Positions 8,982 through 16,012 of a stretch of 17,298 nucleotides of DNA are shown piece by piece; position 1 is the first letter of the stretch, and each line of letters starts with the position of its first letter. Where the stretch lies: NCBI GenBank assembly GCA_002839205.1, contig PGXP01000053.1:1-17298 (forward strand), read 5' to 3'. The position numbers and the translations under genes were made by a program. The notes under the pieces are model-generated. The model was not told the origin of the DNA, did not search any database, and saw only the letters and a list, made by a program, of their open reading frames with translations. This stretch comes from Spirochaetae bacterium HGW-Spirochaetae-9. Its GTDB lineage: Bacteria; Spirochaetota; Spirochaetia; Treponematales; Rectinemataceae.

Positions 8982-9236
8982 GTTAAAAATTTTTTCCGTC
9001 TCTTGGGTAAAGATACTTTGGATATTATCTCGGATGAAGAGCTCTATGCTGAGCTGAAAACTGGAATAAAGCAATTCGAAAATAAAAGCCTTATTGATTT
9101 TGAAGGTTTTAAGAACAACGTATCGAAAAAAGACTGGAAAGCCATACAGGAAACTCTTTATTTGCTTTCCATTCCTGGGGTGAGGGATTCTATAATTGAC
9201 GGAATGAACGAACCATTACCCAAGAGCGCGCAGTGA
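8979..9236 (+). CDS. Small orphan antitoxin-like protein (Phd/YefM-type C-terminal half)
   Basis: The product has 85 residues. From about residue 46 it reads NVSKKDWKAIQETLYLLSIPG followed by VRDSIIDGMNEPL. This closely follows the C-terminal toxin-binding half of Phd/YefM antitoxins of the type SEEDWRAIQETLYLLSIPG. The first 45 residues do not show a clear Phd DNA-binding fold, so this may be a diverged, rearranged or decaying antitoxin. No toxin gene (YoeB/Txe/RelE-like) is adjacent on either side. ATG 8979 has AGAGG six bases upstream and lies inside a long inverted repeat; a TTG at 8946 would put that repeat in the coding region and is unlikely. A hand count gives about 38% G+C, against clearly GC-rich neighbours, which suggests recent transfer into the gap between two peptidase genes. 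The coding call is firm; the family call is moderate. Confidence 0.65.
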   Translation: MVKNFFRLLGKDTLDIISDEELYAELKTGIKQFENKSLIDFEGFKNNVSKKDWKAIQETLYLLSIPGVRDSIIDGMNEPLPKSAQ

Positions 9237-9263
9237 TTTCTGCTTGCATTTCGGAGGCGACAC

Positions 9264-10283
9264 ATGATTCCCATCTTCGACATGCACGCCGATGTATTCA
9301 TGGATCTCGTTCGGCGACATGAAGCGCACAGCGTAAAGGAATGCGCGGGCGTCCCGGACGATTGCGTCGAACTTGAAGAGCGGCACCTCAGGCGCATCAG
9401 GGCCGGCGGCATAGCGGGCGCTGTCCTCATCGACTGCCGGATGGCCGGCGAAACGGCCGAGCCCGAACACCTCGAACGCTTCATCGAAACCGTGCGTCTC
9501 GAGGTGGCGGCCGCCGGCAACAGCCTTGTCCATGTCAAAACCGCCGCCGACATCGACCGCGCCTTTTCGAGCGGCAGCTTTGCCGCCATCGTCGGCTATG
9601 AAGGCTTGAGCCCCACCAAGGGCGACCTCGGCTGGATCAGGCGCCTCTACGACGAAGCCTGCCTGCGCGTCGCCATCCTCACCCACAATGACGACAACGA
9701 TTATGGCGGCGGGGCCCTGGGCACTCTCGGCGGGGCTCTCGGCACCCCATCCCTAGGCCTTACCGAAAGAGGCCTTCAGGCAGTCGCCCTCATGAACGAA
9801 CTCGGCATCCTCATCGACATGTCACACGCCGGCAAGGCCACGCGGCGCGACATCCTCGCCGCCTCCACCCGTCCCGTCATGCTCTCCCACACCTCCGCCA
9901 AGGCAGTCTACGACAACGGCCGCAACCTCTCCGACGAGGAAATGCGCGCCATCGCCGACTCAGGCGGCCTCATCGGCTGCATGACCAGCCCCGCTGCCCT
10001 CGCGCCCATGGCCGATCGCGCCCACCACAACCTCGAGCGCTATATGCAGCACCTCACGCACATGATCGGCGCCGCCGGCGTCGACCACGTCGGCCTCGGC
10101 CTGCATTTCTGCGAGTATCTCTACACCCGTGAGGAATATCCCCTCGTTTCAGGCCTCGAGGACGCTTCGTGGGCCCAGGTCATCATCGAAGGCCTAGGCA
10201 AAGCCGGCTATTCCGAGAGCGATGTCGAGAAAATCGCCTACAAGAACTTTGTGCGGGTATTCGCAGAGGCTGTTGATAGCTAA
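9264..10283 (+). CDS. M19-family (membrane/renal-type) dipeptidase
   Basis: The 339-residue protein has the metal ligands of M19 zinc dipeptidases in order: HAD near the start (H8, D10), GYEG (E113), DMSHAG (H188) and LSHTSAK (H209), followed by the substrate arginine in GRNLSDEEM (R220). The conserved LTHNDDNDYGGG and C-terminal KNFVRVF are also present. M19 enzymes split dipeptides, including some with a D-residue at the second position. Where most members have an Asp in a GxDFxG-type turn (Asp288 of human renal dipeptidase), this protein has GLGLHFCEYL, with H281 in that place. There is no signal peptide, so it is probably cytosolic. GGAGG lies six bases before ATG 9264. It would finish the hydrolysis of peptides taken up by the upstream importer. 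Confidence 0.9.
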   Translation: MIPIFDMHADVFMDLVRRHEAHSVKECAGVPDDCVELEERHLRRIRAGGIAGAVLIDCRMAGETAEPEHLERFIETVRLEVAAAGNSLVHVKTAADIDRAFSSGSFAAIVGYEGLSPTKGDLGWIRRLYDEACLRVAILTHNDDNDYGGGALGTLGGALGTPSLGLTERGLQAVALMNELGILIDMSHAGKATRRDILAASTRPVMLSHTSAKAVYDNGRNLSDEEMRAIADSGGLIGCMTSPAALAPMADRAHHNLERYMQHLTHMIGAAGVDHVGLGLHFCEYLYTREEYPLVSGLEDASWAQVIIEGLGKAGYSESDVEKIAYKNFVRVFAEAVDS

Positions 10284-10332
10284 GTCCGTTTTTCTATCAT
10301 ATTCCAGTATTATTCTTGACTTAACTATCAAC
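10272..10332. repeat. 15-bp inverted repeat between convergent genes
   Basis: GTTGATAGCTAAGTC (10272-10286) and GACTTAACTATCAAC (10318-10332) are complementary in 14 of 15 positions, with a 31-base T-rich middle. The left arm includes the dipeptidase stop codon TAA (10281-10283). No T run follows either arm, so it is not a textbook intrinsic terminator. It may act as a bidirectional 3'-end hairpin for the convergent mRNAs. Confidence 0.6.
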
Positions 10333-10349
10333 CCGCCTTCTGCCTCTGA

Positions 10350-11081
10350 TCAGGCGATCGGATCGGCGTACTCGCCCTTGCGCAGCCTGCGGATATAGTT
10401 GAGATTTTTCTGGAGCATCATCGCGTAGAGCTTTTCGCCCTTTTCCTTCGTCGCCTTCGTGGAATCGCCGCTCATCCCGCCGGGATAGCGCGCGTCGATC
10501 TGCGTGGGACCCGAAAGGGGAATGCAGAAGGCCTTTTTCATGTGGATGCTCCGCGCCGAGTCGTCCACCAGCGAGGCGTCAATGCCCAGGATGGCCGAGG
10601 TTTCGTCCTCGCCCGCGTGGCCCTGGGTCTCGCAGATCTTCAGGATGTCGGCCGAGTAGGTAGCCCACCAGCTGATGGCCAAGGCGGTTCCGCCCACTTT
10701 GGCGATCCTGTCGCAGGCGATCGTCAGCGCGGGGATGTTGCCACCGTGACCGTTCATGAAGACGATATTCTTCGCGCCCCAGCCCACGAAGCAGGCACCG
10801 ATCTCGGAATACAGGGAAATGAGCGTCTCAGCGGGAATCGTCACCGTGCCGGGAAAGCGCATCAGGCTCGGCGTGTAGCCATACGTGACCGTCGGCGCGA
10901 TGAGGAACTCGCCGCCCGCCGCCGCCTCCAGATCCTGGCACATTCGCTCGGGAATAAGTATGTCCGTGCCCAGAGGGCAGTGCATCCCGTGAGCCTCGTA
11001 GCTCCCCGTCGGTATGATCACCGTATCGATCTTTCCAGCCAGTTCCGCATAACGTTTTGACGTCAGATTGATGGCATACAT
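10350..11081 (-). CDS. Creatininase-family amidohydrolase
   Basis: The 243-residue protein has the creatininase-superfamily motifs. PTGSYEAHGMHCPLGTD (24-40) carries the first Glu, His and Asp metal ligands. FMNGHGGN (108-115) and GHAGEDETS (154-162) follow, and near the end comes GDSTKATKEKGEK. This family includes creatinine amidohydrolase, formamidopyrimidine/F420-pathway deformylases (ArfB) and MftE-type peptidases; members open cyclic or formyl amides using two metals. No signal peptide is present. The start is supported by GGAGG five bases upstream. It is transcribed toward the peptide cassette from its own strong promoter (11116-11144) and so is not in that operon, although its amide-hydrolase chemistry fits the neighbourhood. 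The substrate is unknown. Confidence 0.88.
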   Translation of the reverse strand: MYAINLTSKRYAELAGKIDTVIIPTGSYEAHGMHCPLGTDILIPERMCQDLEAAAGGEFLIAPTVTYGYTPSLMRFPGTVTIPAETLISLYSEIGACFVGWGAKNIVFMNGHGGNIPALTIACDRIAKVGGTALAISWWATYSADILKICETQGHAGEDETSAILGIDASLVDDSARSIHMKKAFCIPLSGPTQIDARYPGGMSGDSTKATKEKGEKLYAMMLQKNLNYIRRLRKGEYADPIA

Positions 11082-11103
11082 GAAGGCCTCCTGCAGTAAT
11101 TTA

Positions 11104-11130
11104 TAAGGTAAACCTATTATAGATACCTTA
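11104..11130. promoter_or_regulatory. Operator-like inverted repeat around the creatininase-family promoter -10
   Basis: TAAGGTA (11104-11110) and TACCTTA (11124-11130) form a perfect 7-bp inverted repeat with 13 bases between. It brackets the -10 box, one arm in the spacer and the other near the expected transcript start. This position suits a repressor or activator dimer site. The regulator is not identified. Confidence 0.45.
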
Positions 11131-11144
11131 GAGTTAAATGTAAA
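11116..11144 (-). promoter_or_regulatory. Promoter of the creatininase-family gene
   Basis: On the - strand, TTTACA (11139-11144, five of six consensus bases) is followed after 17 bases by a perfect TATAAT (11116-11121). The expected transcript start is near 11109, giving a leader of about 28 bases that contains the GGAGG binding site. Confidence 0.7.
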
Positions 11145-11213
11145 GAATACATAGAAATCGCATAACGCTCAGACTTGGAAAACCGCTCTGTTTGCAGCGA
11201 AATATGAAACATT

Positions 11214-11232
11214 AAAAAAATGCTGTTTCAGC
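11214..11232 (-). terminator. Putative intrinsic terminator of the lipoprotein gene
   Basis: Two bases after the stop codon, the - strand reads GCTG AAA CAGC, then A and seven T. The stem is only four pairs, but the T run is good. A second overlapping pairing (TGAAACA with TGTTTCA, 11205-11230) is also possible. A weak terminator is the simplest reading. Confidence 0.45.
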
Positions 11233-11233
11233 T

Positions 11234-11650
11234 TTACAAGTTCACTTGGCCATCGGTGAAAATAAGGCCATTAAGGGCGCCCTCACCGTTGAATTCTGCG
11301 GTGATCGTATCATCTTCAGAGGAGAATTCCACGACAATTTCATACACAGTTTCTTCAAAGCCCGAGAGGCAATAAGTCCCGGTGAATGTCGTGCCCTCGA
11401 AACTCCCATCAGCCATATATAGGAAATAAGTGTCAGTATCGACGGTAGTCCATCGTATATCGAGCATTACCGCAGCTTCGCTGTCGCCCATGACACTCAG
11501 GCCTGTATCTTTTACGTCTGTACCTTTTATATCGGTGATGCTGGGAAATATCCACTCGCCTTTCACATCGTCAAAGGTAAGTTTTGGAACCAGCTCGCAG
11601 CCAGCCAACAGCACCACAGCCAAGAGCGCGATTAACATCAACTTTTTCAT
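11234..11650 (-). CDS. Small predicted lipoprotein, function unknown
   Basis: The 138-residue product starts MKKLMLIALLAVVLLAGC, a lipoprotein signal peptide with lipobox LLAGC and the lipidated cysteine at residue 18. It should be anchored to a membrane on the periplasmic side. The mature part is acidic and rich in Thr, Asp and Gly, with alternating patterns such as TYFLYMADGSFEGTTFTGTYC and TITAEFNGEGALNG. These look like small antiparallel beta strands, perhaps a lipocalin-like or META-like sheet, but I recognise no family. ATG 11650 has GGAG eight bases upstream; a farther in-frame start would place 32 residues before the signal and is rejected. It is monocistronic: its own promoter lies at 11718-11746 and a likely terminator directly follows. 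Base composition is less GC-rich than its neighbours. Confidence 0.8.
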   Translation of the reverse strand: MKKLMLIALLAVVLLAGCELVPKLTFDDVKGEWIFPSITDIKGTDVKDTGLSVMGDSEAAVMLDIRWTTVDTDTYFLYMADGSFEGTTFTGTYCLSGFEETVYEIVVEFSSEDDTITAEFNGEGALNGLIFTDGQVNL

Positions 11651-11717
11651 GCTGCAGACTCCTTGAAGCACAGCGATGCAGCATTCCAGAAGCCTGAACA
11701 GCTGCTTGTATCGGAAA

Positions 11718-11746
11718 ACTATACTAGTTGGGCCCGAATCTGTCAA
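11718..11746 (-). promoter_or_regulatory. Promoter of the lipoprotein gene
   Basis: On the - strand, a perfect TTGACA (11741-11746) is followed after 17 bases by TATAGT (11718-11723, five of six). Transcription would start near 11711, giving a leader of about 60 bases. It lies directly downstream of the helicase terminator, so the lipoprotein gene is a separate unit. Confidence 0.75.
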
Positions 11747-11762
11747 ATTGCTGTGACGGCAT

Positions 11763-11789
11763 AAAAAAAAGGACCCCGAAGGGTCCTTT
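11763..11789 (-). terminator. Rho-independent terminator of the helicase gene
   Basis: The - strand reads AAAGGACCC, TTCG, GGGTCC and then eight T (11770 down to 11763). The six GC-rich pairs close on a very stable cUUCGg tetraloop. It begins 34 bases after the helicase stop codon. The complementary A run upstream makes it directional for the - strand. Confidence 0.92.
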
Positions 11790-11822
11790 CCGTCTGCCGT
11801 ATCGCTCTAAAGCCCTAAAGGC

Positions 11823-12944
11823 TTACAGCCCCACAGCCTGCAGCGGCATCCTCGCTATAGGCGCGCCGATAAAGCGTTCGATCGCGCGCAGCACCTGCTT
11901 GTCCTCGGGCGTCACGAAGGTGAGGGCAATGCCCTTCCTCAGCATGCGTCCGGTTCGGCCGATCCTGTGCGTGTAGGCCTCGGGCGTGTCGGGAATGTCG
12001 AAGTTGATCACGTGCGAAATCTGTGTGATATCGATGCCTCGCGCCGCTATATCCGTCGCCACCATGATCTTGGAGCGTCCCGAGCGGAAACTCGACATAG
12101 CCTTGTCGCGCTGACCCTGGGAGAGATTCCCCTGGAGGGAGGTGGAATTGTATCCCGCGTTCGTCAGCTGGAGGGCGAGCTTCTTGGCCCTGTGCTTTGT
12201 CCGGGTGAAAATGAGGGTCTGGCCCTCGTTGATCCCGCCCAGCACGGAGCGGAGCGCCTCGTACTTGTCGCCCTGGCTCACCGAACTGATATAGTGGCTC
12301 ACCGTCTCGACGGGCTTGGAATCGCCGATCTCCACGCGCACGGGGTTCTGCTGGAACTGCTTGGCCAGCGATCGAATTTCCGAAGGCAGGGTGGCGGAGA
12401 ACAGCAGGGTCTGGTGGGCGCGGGGCAGGGCCGCGATGATCTTCTTTATTGAAGGAAGAAATCCCATGTCGAACATCTGGTCGGCCTCGTCCAGGACGAG
12501 GATCTCGATGGAGCGCAGGTCGACGAATCCCTGGCCCATGAGGTCGAGAAGCCGGCCCGGGCAGGCGACGATGATCTCGGGCATAACCCCTTTCAGCGTC
12601 TTGATCTGCGACTTGGCGGTCACCCCGCCGAAGATGGACATGCTGCGGAAGCCCGTGTTCTTGCCCAGGGTTTCGAAAGCCTGGTGCGTCTGCTCGGCCA
12701 GTTCCCTCGTGGGGGAAATGACGAGGGCGCGGCGCACGCAGCGCTCGCCGCCCATGAGGCGCTGAAGGATCGGCAGTGCGAAGGCCGCCGTCTTGCCCGT
12801 GCCCGTCTGGGCCAGTCCAAGCACGTCGCGCCCCTCGAGAATGGCGGGAATCGTCTTTTCCTGGATGGGCGTGGGGGTTTCATAGCCGGAGAGCGCTATG
12901 TTGGACATGATGCGGGGGTCGAATGAGAACGATGAGAAATCCAA
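11823..12944 (-). CDS. DEAD-box RNA helicase (RhlE-like core)
   Basis: The 373-residue protein consists of the two helicase lobes and almost nothing else. Motifs in order: Q motif (FSFDP to PTPIQ, 7-28), I AQTGTGKT (45-52), Ia PTRELA (78-83), GG and CPGR, II DEAD (152-155), III SAT (183-185), IV LIFTRTK, V ATDIAARGID, VI HRIGRTGR (326-333). Such enzymes unwind short RNA duplexes in ribosome assembly, mRNA decay or cold adaptation. I chose the TTG at 12944 because AGGA stands upstream and MDFSSFSFDP is the usual family N-terminus. A GTG at 13004 would add 20 unusual residues with no binding site. There is no basic C-terminal tail, so target choice must come from the core or from partners. It has its own promoter candidate and a strong terminator. 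Confidence 0.93.
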   Translation of the reverse strand: MDFSSFSFDPRIMSNIALSGYETPTPIQEKTIPAILEGRDVLGLAQTGTGKTAAFALPILQRLMGGERCVRRALVISPTRELAEQTHQAFETLGKNTGFRSMSIFGGVTAKSQIKTLKGVMPEIIVACPGRLLDLMGQGFVDLRSIEILVLDEADQMFDMGFLPSIKKIIAALPRAHQTLLFSATLPSEIRSLAKQFQQNPVRVEIGDSKPVETVSHYISSVSQGDKYEALRSVLGGINEGQTLIFTRTKHRAKKLALQLTNAGYNSTSLQGNLSQGQRDKAMSSFRSGRSKIMVATDIAARGIDITQISHVINFDIPDTPEAYTHRIGRTGRMLRKGIALTFVTPEDKQVLRAIERFIGAPIARMPLQAVGL

Positions 12945-13381
12945 TGGAAATCCTATATTGTTTGCTTGAACAGCATGAACCTGGTCAATCAATACCGGGG
13001 CCACACGAAGGTGGCTGGAAGCGGGCTCAGGGGGACGGCGCTCGAAAATAGCTACATAATCGATTCATGCAACACCGTTCGATGAATTTCTTGCAGTATA
13101 GCGCATTGGTTGCGGTTGGTTCAAGGGGGCTCCAAACAACTGGGGGTTTCAAACAGCGAAACCTCCTCCAAAAGCTACACGATATGTGATATGCTGAATC
13201 TGGCATCCATTATGCCGATAAGTATCAAAGGACCACAAAGCTGAAAGCGAAAGGCGAGCGTGTTTCGGCCGCCACCTGGAGCCGAGGCCGCTGTTGAATA
13301 ATCGAAATCGCGGTATACTCGCCGTGAGGAATAATTATATTCAAAATAGCACGAAAATTACATAGCATGGAGATGGGCAGG
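12945..13381. other. Intergenic region between divergent helicase and outer-membrane protein genes
   Basis: No coding frame or tRNA is recognisable in these 437 bases. It holds a - strand promoter candidate (13095-13124) that would give the helicase a leader of about 145 bases. A stem GCCAC/GTGGC lies at 13000-13015 inside that leader. A longer hairpin, GGGGGTTTC with GAAACCTCC (one G-T pair, seven-base loop), lies near 13142-13166. For the + strand gene, a -10-like TATACT occurs at 13314-13319, but the nearest TTGAAT (13294) is only 14 bases away, so I do not call that promoter. Confidence 0.6.
13095..13124 (-). promoter_or_regulatory. Putative promoter of the DEAD-box helicase gene
   Basis: On the - strand, TTGAAC (13119-13124) is followed after 18 bases by TATACT (13095-13100, five of six). 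The start would be near 13088, leaving a long untranslated leader. The -35 matches only four positions. Confidence 0.4.
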
Positions 13382-14911
13382 ATGAAGAATAGAAGGATAA
13401 AGTCTTTTCTTGTTGTATTTTATATGTTTTTCATGACGATTGTGACCTTTGCCCAAGAAATTCCGGCCTCGTCCCCTGCCGTACAGCCCGATACCCAGGA
13501 AATCGTCGCCGCAGAAGTATACACGATCAGGAATGTGAAGTTCCTGATCAAGGGCATGACAATGGAGCGGATACTGAGGTATAAGGCTGACATCCAGCCC
13601 GGGACGCCCTTTCCCGATCGTGAATCCCTCGAAAAATACCTCGCCGAACGCCGCCAAATTTTGATGAACGAACGTGTTCTGGCTGATGTGAACATCGAGT
13701 ACACGACATCCCCCACGAGTTCTGGCTCCTATCTCGCCGATATAACGGTCAGGACGACGGATTCCTGGAATATAATCGGTTTGCCGTATTTCAGGTACGA
13801 CACGAACGACGGCCTGCTCCTCAGCCTGCGGGGGCGTGACTACAATTTTCTCGGTTCTATGCGAGCGCTCGTGCTCAATCTTGACTATACACGCGACGCA
13901 GACGGGAAGAGTTCCTATGGCGGCTATACTTCCTTCGGCATACCCTTCAAGCTGCTCAATCATGACGCTGGCCTCGATGCCTCCCAAAGCCTCAGCGTCC
14001 ACGCGGACGACAGACCCATCACATCGCTCTCCAGTATTGGATTCTGGATGCGATTCCCGGAGCCAGGATTCCCTTTGACATTCTCGGCCTCCCAGGGCTT
14101 GCAGTTCAACCCTGAAGCCACCTCTACCGATACGGATCCTTATTTTTTCCTTTCTTCGCTTTCTCTCTCTGCTGCGATTCCTACGAGTCTGAACGCTGGC
14201 AAGTTCGGGAAAATCTATTACAGCCCGGCAATCTCCACTTCCCTTTATTGGAGACCCGATGTCATCGTGCGCAACGACCGGAAGGGATTGACGCCTGCTT
14301 TTTCCCACAGTCTGTCGTTCGGCAGGGTCGACTGGATCGAAAACATGCGGAACGGGCTTTCCGCGAGCATCTCGAACACCTTGAAGTACAACCTCCTCAC
14401 GGCAGTCGATACGATCGATCTGGACGCTTCGGTTCAATTCCATGCAACGTCAGGCGGAAAGATAGGTTTCAACTCCCGTACGATGGGCTTTTTCAGCTTT
14501 ACCGATTCCACAAGAGGGAGCTTGGGTACCAACATGAGAGGCATCAAAACCGCCCGATTGTGGGGTACGGAAGCCGCCTTCCTGTCGTTGGAGATGCCGG
14601 TCAAACTCTTCGACTTTCCCACCCATCTCCTCATCAAGAAGAATTGGTTCGACTTCGAAATGCAGATGTCGCCCTTTCTGGATCTAGGGTATGTGGGAGG
14701 CGGGTCGGGCACGACGCTGGCTGACAAGGTCTGGTATGGCACCGGCCTGGAATTTTTCGTCTATCCGCTGCGAATGCGTACCTTTATCGTCAGGGCGAGC
14801 CTAGGCTTTGATCTCGATGCCATCATCAAGAATCAGTCCTTCACCGAACCGAGTCCCCGCGATGGTTACTCTCCCTATGAACTCTATTTCGGCCTCGGCC
14901 TTTTCCTTTGA
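13382..14911 (+). CDS. BamA/TamA-like outer-membrane protein (POTRA plus beta-barrel)
   Basis: The 509-residue protein begins with a signal peptide (KNRR, then a hydrophobic FLVVFYMFFMTIVTFA, cleavage likely after Ala24). One POTRA-like domain follows at about 46-125: YTIRNVKFLIKG, MERILRYKADIQPGTPF, then LEKYLAERRQILMNERVLADV. The remaining 380 residues have the alternating, aromatic-rich strands of a barrel, starting at GLPYFRYDTNDGLLLSLRGRDYNFLG and ending YELYFGLGLFL with a hydrophobic final residue typical of outer-membrane barrels. It is shorter than BamA, which has five POTRA domains, so it is more likely a small Omp85-superfamily transporter or a lineage-specific barrel. ATG 13382 has GGAG nine bases upstream; ATGs at 13367 and 13373 are in frame but less well placed. 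The transaminase gene follows after 33 bases. Confidence 0.8.
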   Translation: MKNRRIKSFLVVFYMFFMTIVTFAQEIPASSPAVQPDTQEIVAAEVYTIRNVKFLIKGMTMERILRYKADIQPGTPFPDRESLEKYLAERRQILMNERVLADVNIEYTTSPTSSGSYLADITVRTTDSWNIIGLPYFRYDTNDGLLLSLRGRDYNFLGSMRALVLNLDYTRDADGKSSYGGYTSFGIPFKLLNHDAGLDASQSLSVHADDRPITSLSSIGFWMRFPEPGFPLTFSASQGLQFNPEATSTDTDPYFFLSSLSLSAAIPTSLNAGKFGKIYYSPAISTSLYWRPDVIVRNDRKGLTPAFSHSLSFGRVDWIENMRNGLSASISNTLKYNLLTAVDTIDLDASVQFHATSGGKIGFNSRTMGFFSFTDSTRGSLGTNMRGIKTARLWGTEAAFLSLEMPVKLFDFPTHLLIKKNWFDFEMQMSPFLDLGYVGGGSGTTLADKVWYGTGLEFFVYPLRMRTFIVRASLGFDLDAIIKNQSFTEPSPRDGYSPYELYFGLGLFL

Positions 14912-14944
14912 AGCCAGCTAGAAAGAACCGAAGAGGATACTGAT

Positions 14945-16012
14945 ATGACGCAGACATTATTCACCGTAGGCCCCGTGGAGATGTATCCCGAAACCCTGAA
15001 AATCGGCGGTGAGCAGCTGCCATACTTCAGGACTCCGGAATTCTCCCAGTGCACGCTTGACTGCGAACGCATCCTGAAAGATCTTGCCGATGCGCCGAAA
15101 GACAGCCGGGCTGTCTTTCTTACGGCGTCGGGCACCGGTGCCATGGAAGCGGCGGTTATCAATACTCTTACGGATCAAGACCGAGCCCTCATTGTAGTGG
15201 GAGGGAGTTTTGGGCACCGTTATACCGAAATCTGCGATGACAATGGCATTCCCTACGATACGATCGACCTTGAGCCCGGCACGTCCCTCGATCCAGCCAG
15301 CCTCAGGGCCATGGATTTACGCCCTTACAAGGCCCTCCTGATCAATGCCCATGAGACTTCGACAGGTCTGCTCTACGAGGTTGAGGCTATTGGCGCCATC
15401 TGTAAAGCCAATGGGCTCCTCTTCATCGTCGATGCGATAAGCGCATTTCTTTGCGATACCATCTCGATGAAAAGCATGAATATCGATGTGCTCATCACCA
15501 GTTCGCAGAAAGCCCTCGCGCTCGCGCCCGGACTTTCCATCATCGTACTGGCCCCCTCGGCGATACAGTCTGTCTCACGGATAAAAGTTCGATCCCACTA
15601 TTTCGGGCTTGCCAAATATCTTGCCGACGGAACGAGGGGGCAAACCCCCTTCACGCCGGCTGTAGGCATCATCCTTCAGCTGCACAGGCGGCTTCAGGAC
15701 ATCGCCCTCATTGGTGCCGCCGAGATGGTTGAGAGAGCGGCGAACCTTGCAGGGCATTTCCGCGAATCCTTGGCTGGCGCGCCCTATACTCTTTTTCCCC
15801 AGCATCCATCCAATGCCCTCACTGCCCTGTGCCCGAAAAGCGGTGTCTCCGCGTATGACGTATACACCAGGCTCAAGGAAGACTATGGACTTGTCGTCAC
15901 GCCCAATGGCGGGGCGCTCAGAGACAGAGTGTTTCGGGTCGGTCACATGGGCAACTTGACAGAAAAAGATCTCGACGCACTCGAAAAAGCATTGCGAAAG
16001 GTGGCTCCATGA
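14945..16012 (+). CDS. Class V PLP-dependent aminotransferase (2-aminoethylphosphonate transaminase-like)
   Basis: The 355-residue enzyme has fold-type I class V features. These are FTVGPVEMYPETL at the start, PYFRTPEFS, the phosphate-binding ASGTGAMEA (61-69), GGSFGHRY, NAHETSTG, IVDAISAF (D163, pyridine contact) and the Schiff-base lysine in SSQKALALAPG (K189). The C-terminus has VFRVGHMGNL with the carboxylate-binding arginine. The family includes PhnW (AEP:pyruvate transaminase) and alanine- or serine-glyoxylate transaminases. The PYFRT-EFS variant, with a cytidylyltransferase partner, resembles the transaminase half of PntC from Treponema denticola, which makes and activates AEP. AGAGGA precedes ATG 14945. 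The stop overlaps the next start by four bases (ATGA). No PEP mutase or phosphonopyruvate decarboxylase gene is in this window, so the phosphonate role is inference. Confidence 0.85.
   Translation: MTQTLFTVGPVEMYPETLKIGGEQLPYFRTPEFSQCTLDCERILKDLADAPKDSRAVFLTASGTGAMEAAVINTLTDQDRALIVVGGSFGHRYTEICDDNGIPYDTIDLEPGTSLDPASLRAMDLRPYKALLINAHETSTGLLYEVEAIGAICKANGLLFIVDAISAFLCDTISMKSMNIDVLITSSQKALALAPGLSIIVLAPSAIQSVSRIKVRSHYFGLAKYLADGTRGQTPFTPAVGIILQLHRRLQDIALIGAAEMVERAANLAGHFRESLAGAPYTLFPQHPSNALTALCPKSGVSAYDVYTRLKEDYGLVVTPNGGALRDRVFRVGHMGNLTEKDLDALEKALRKVAP

Noticed and set aside
13294..13319. TTGAAT ... TATACT as a promoter for the outer-membrane protein gene
   Set aside because: The spacer is only 14 bases, too short for a normal sigma-70 promoter.
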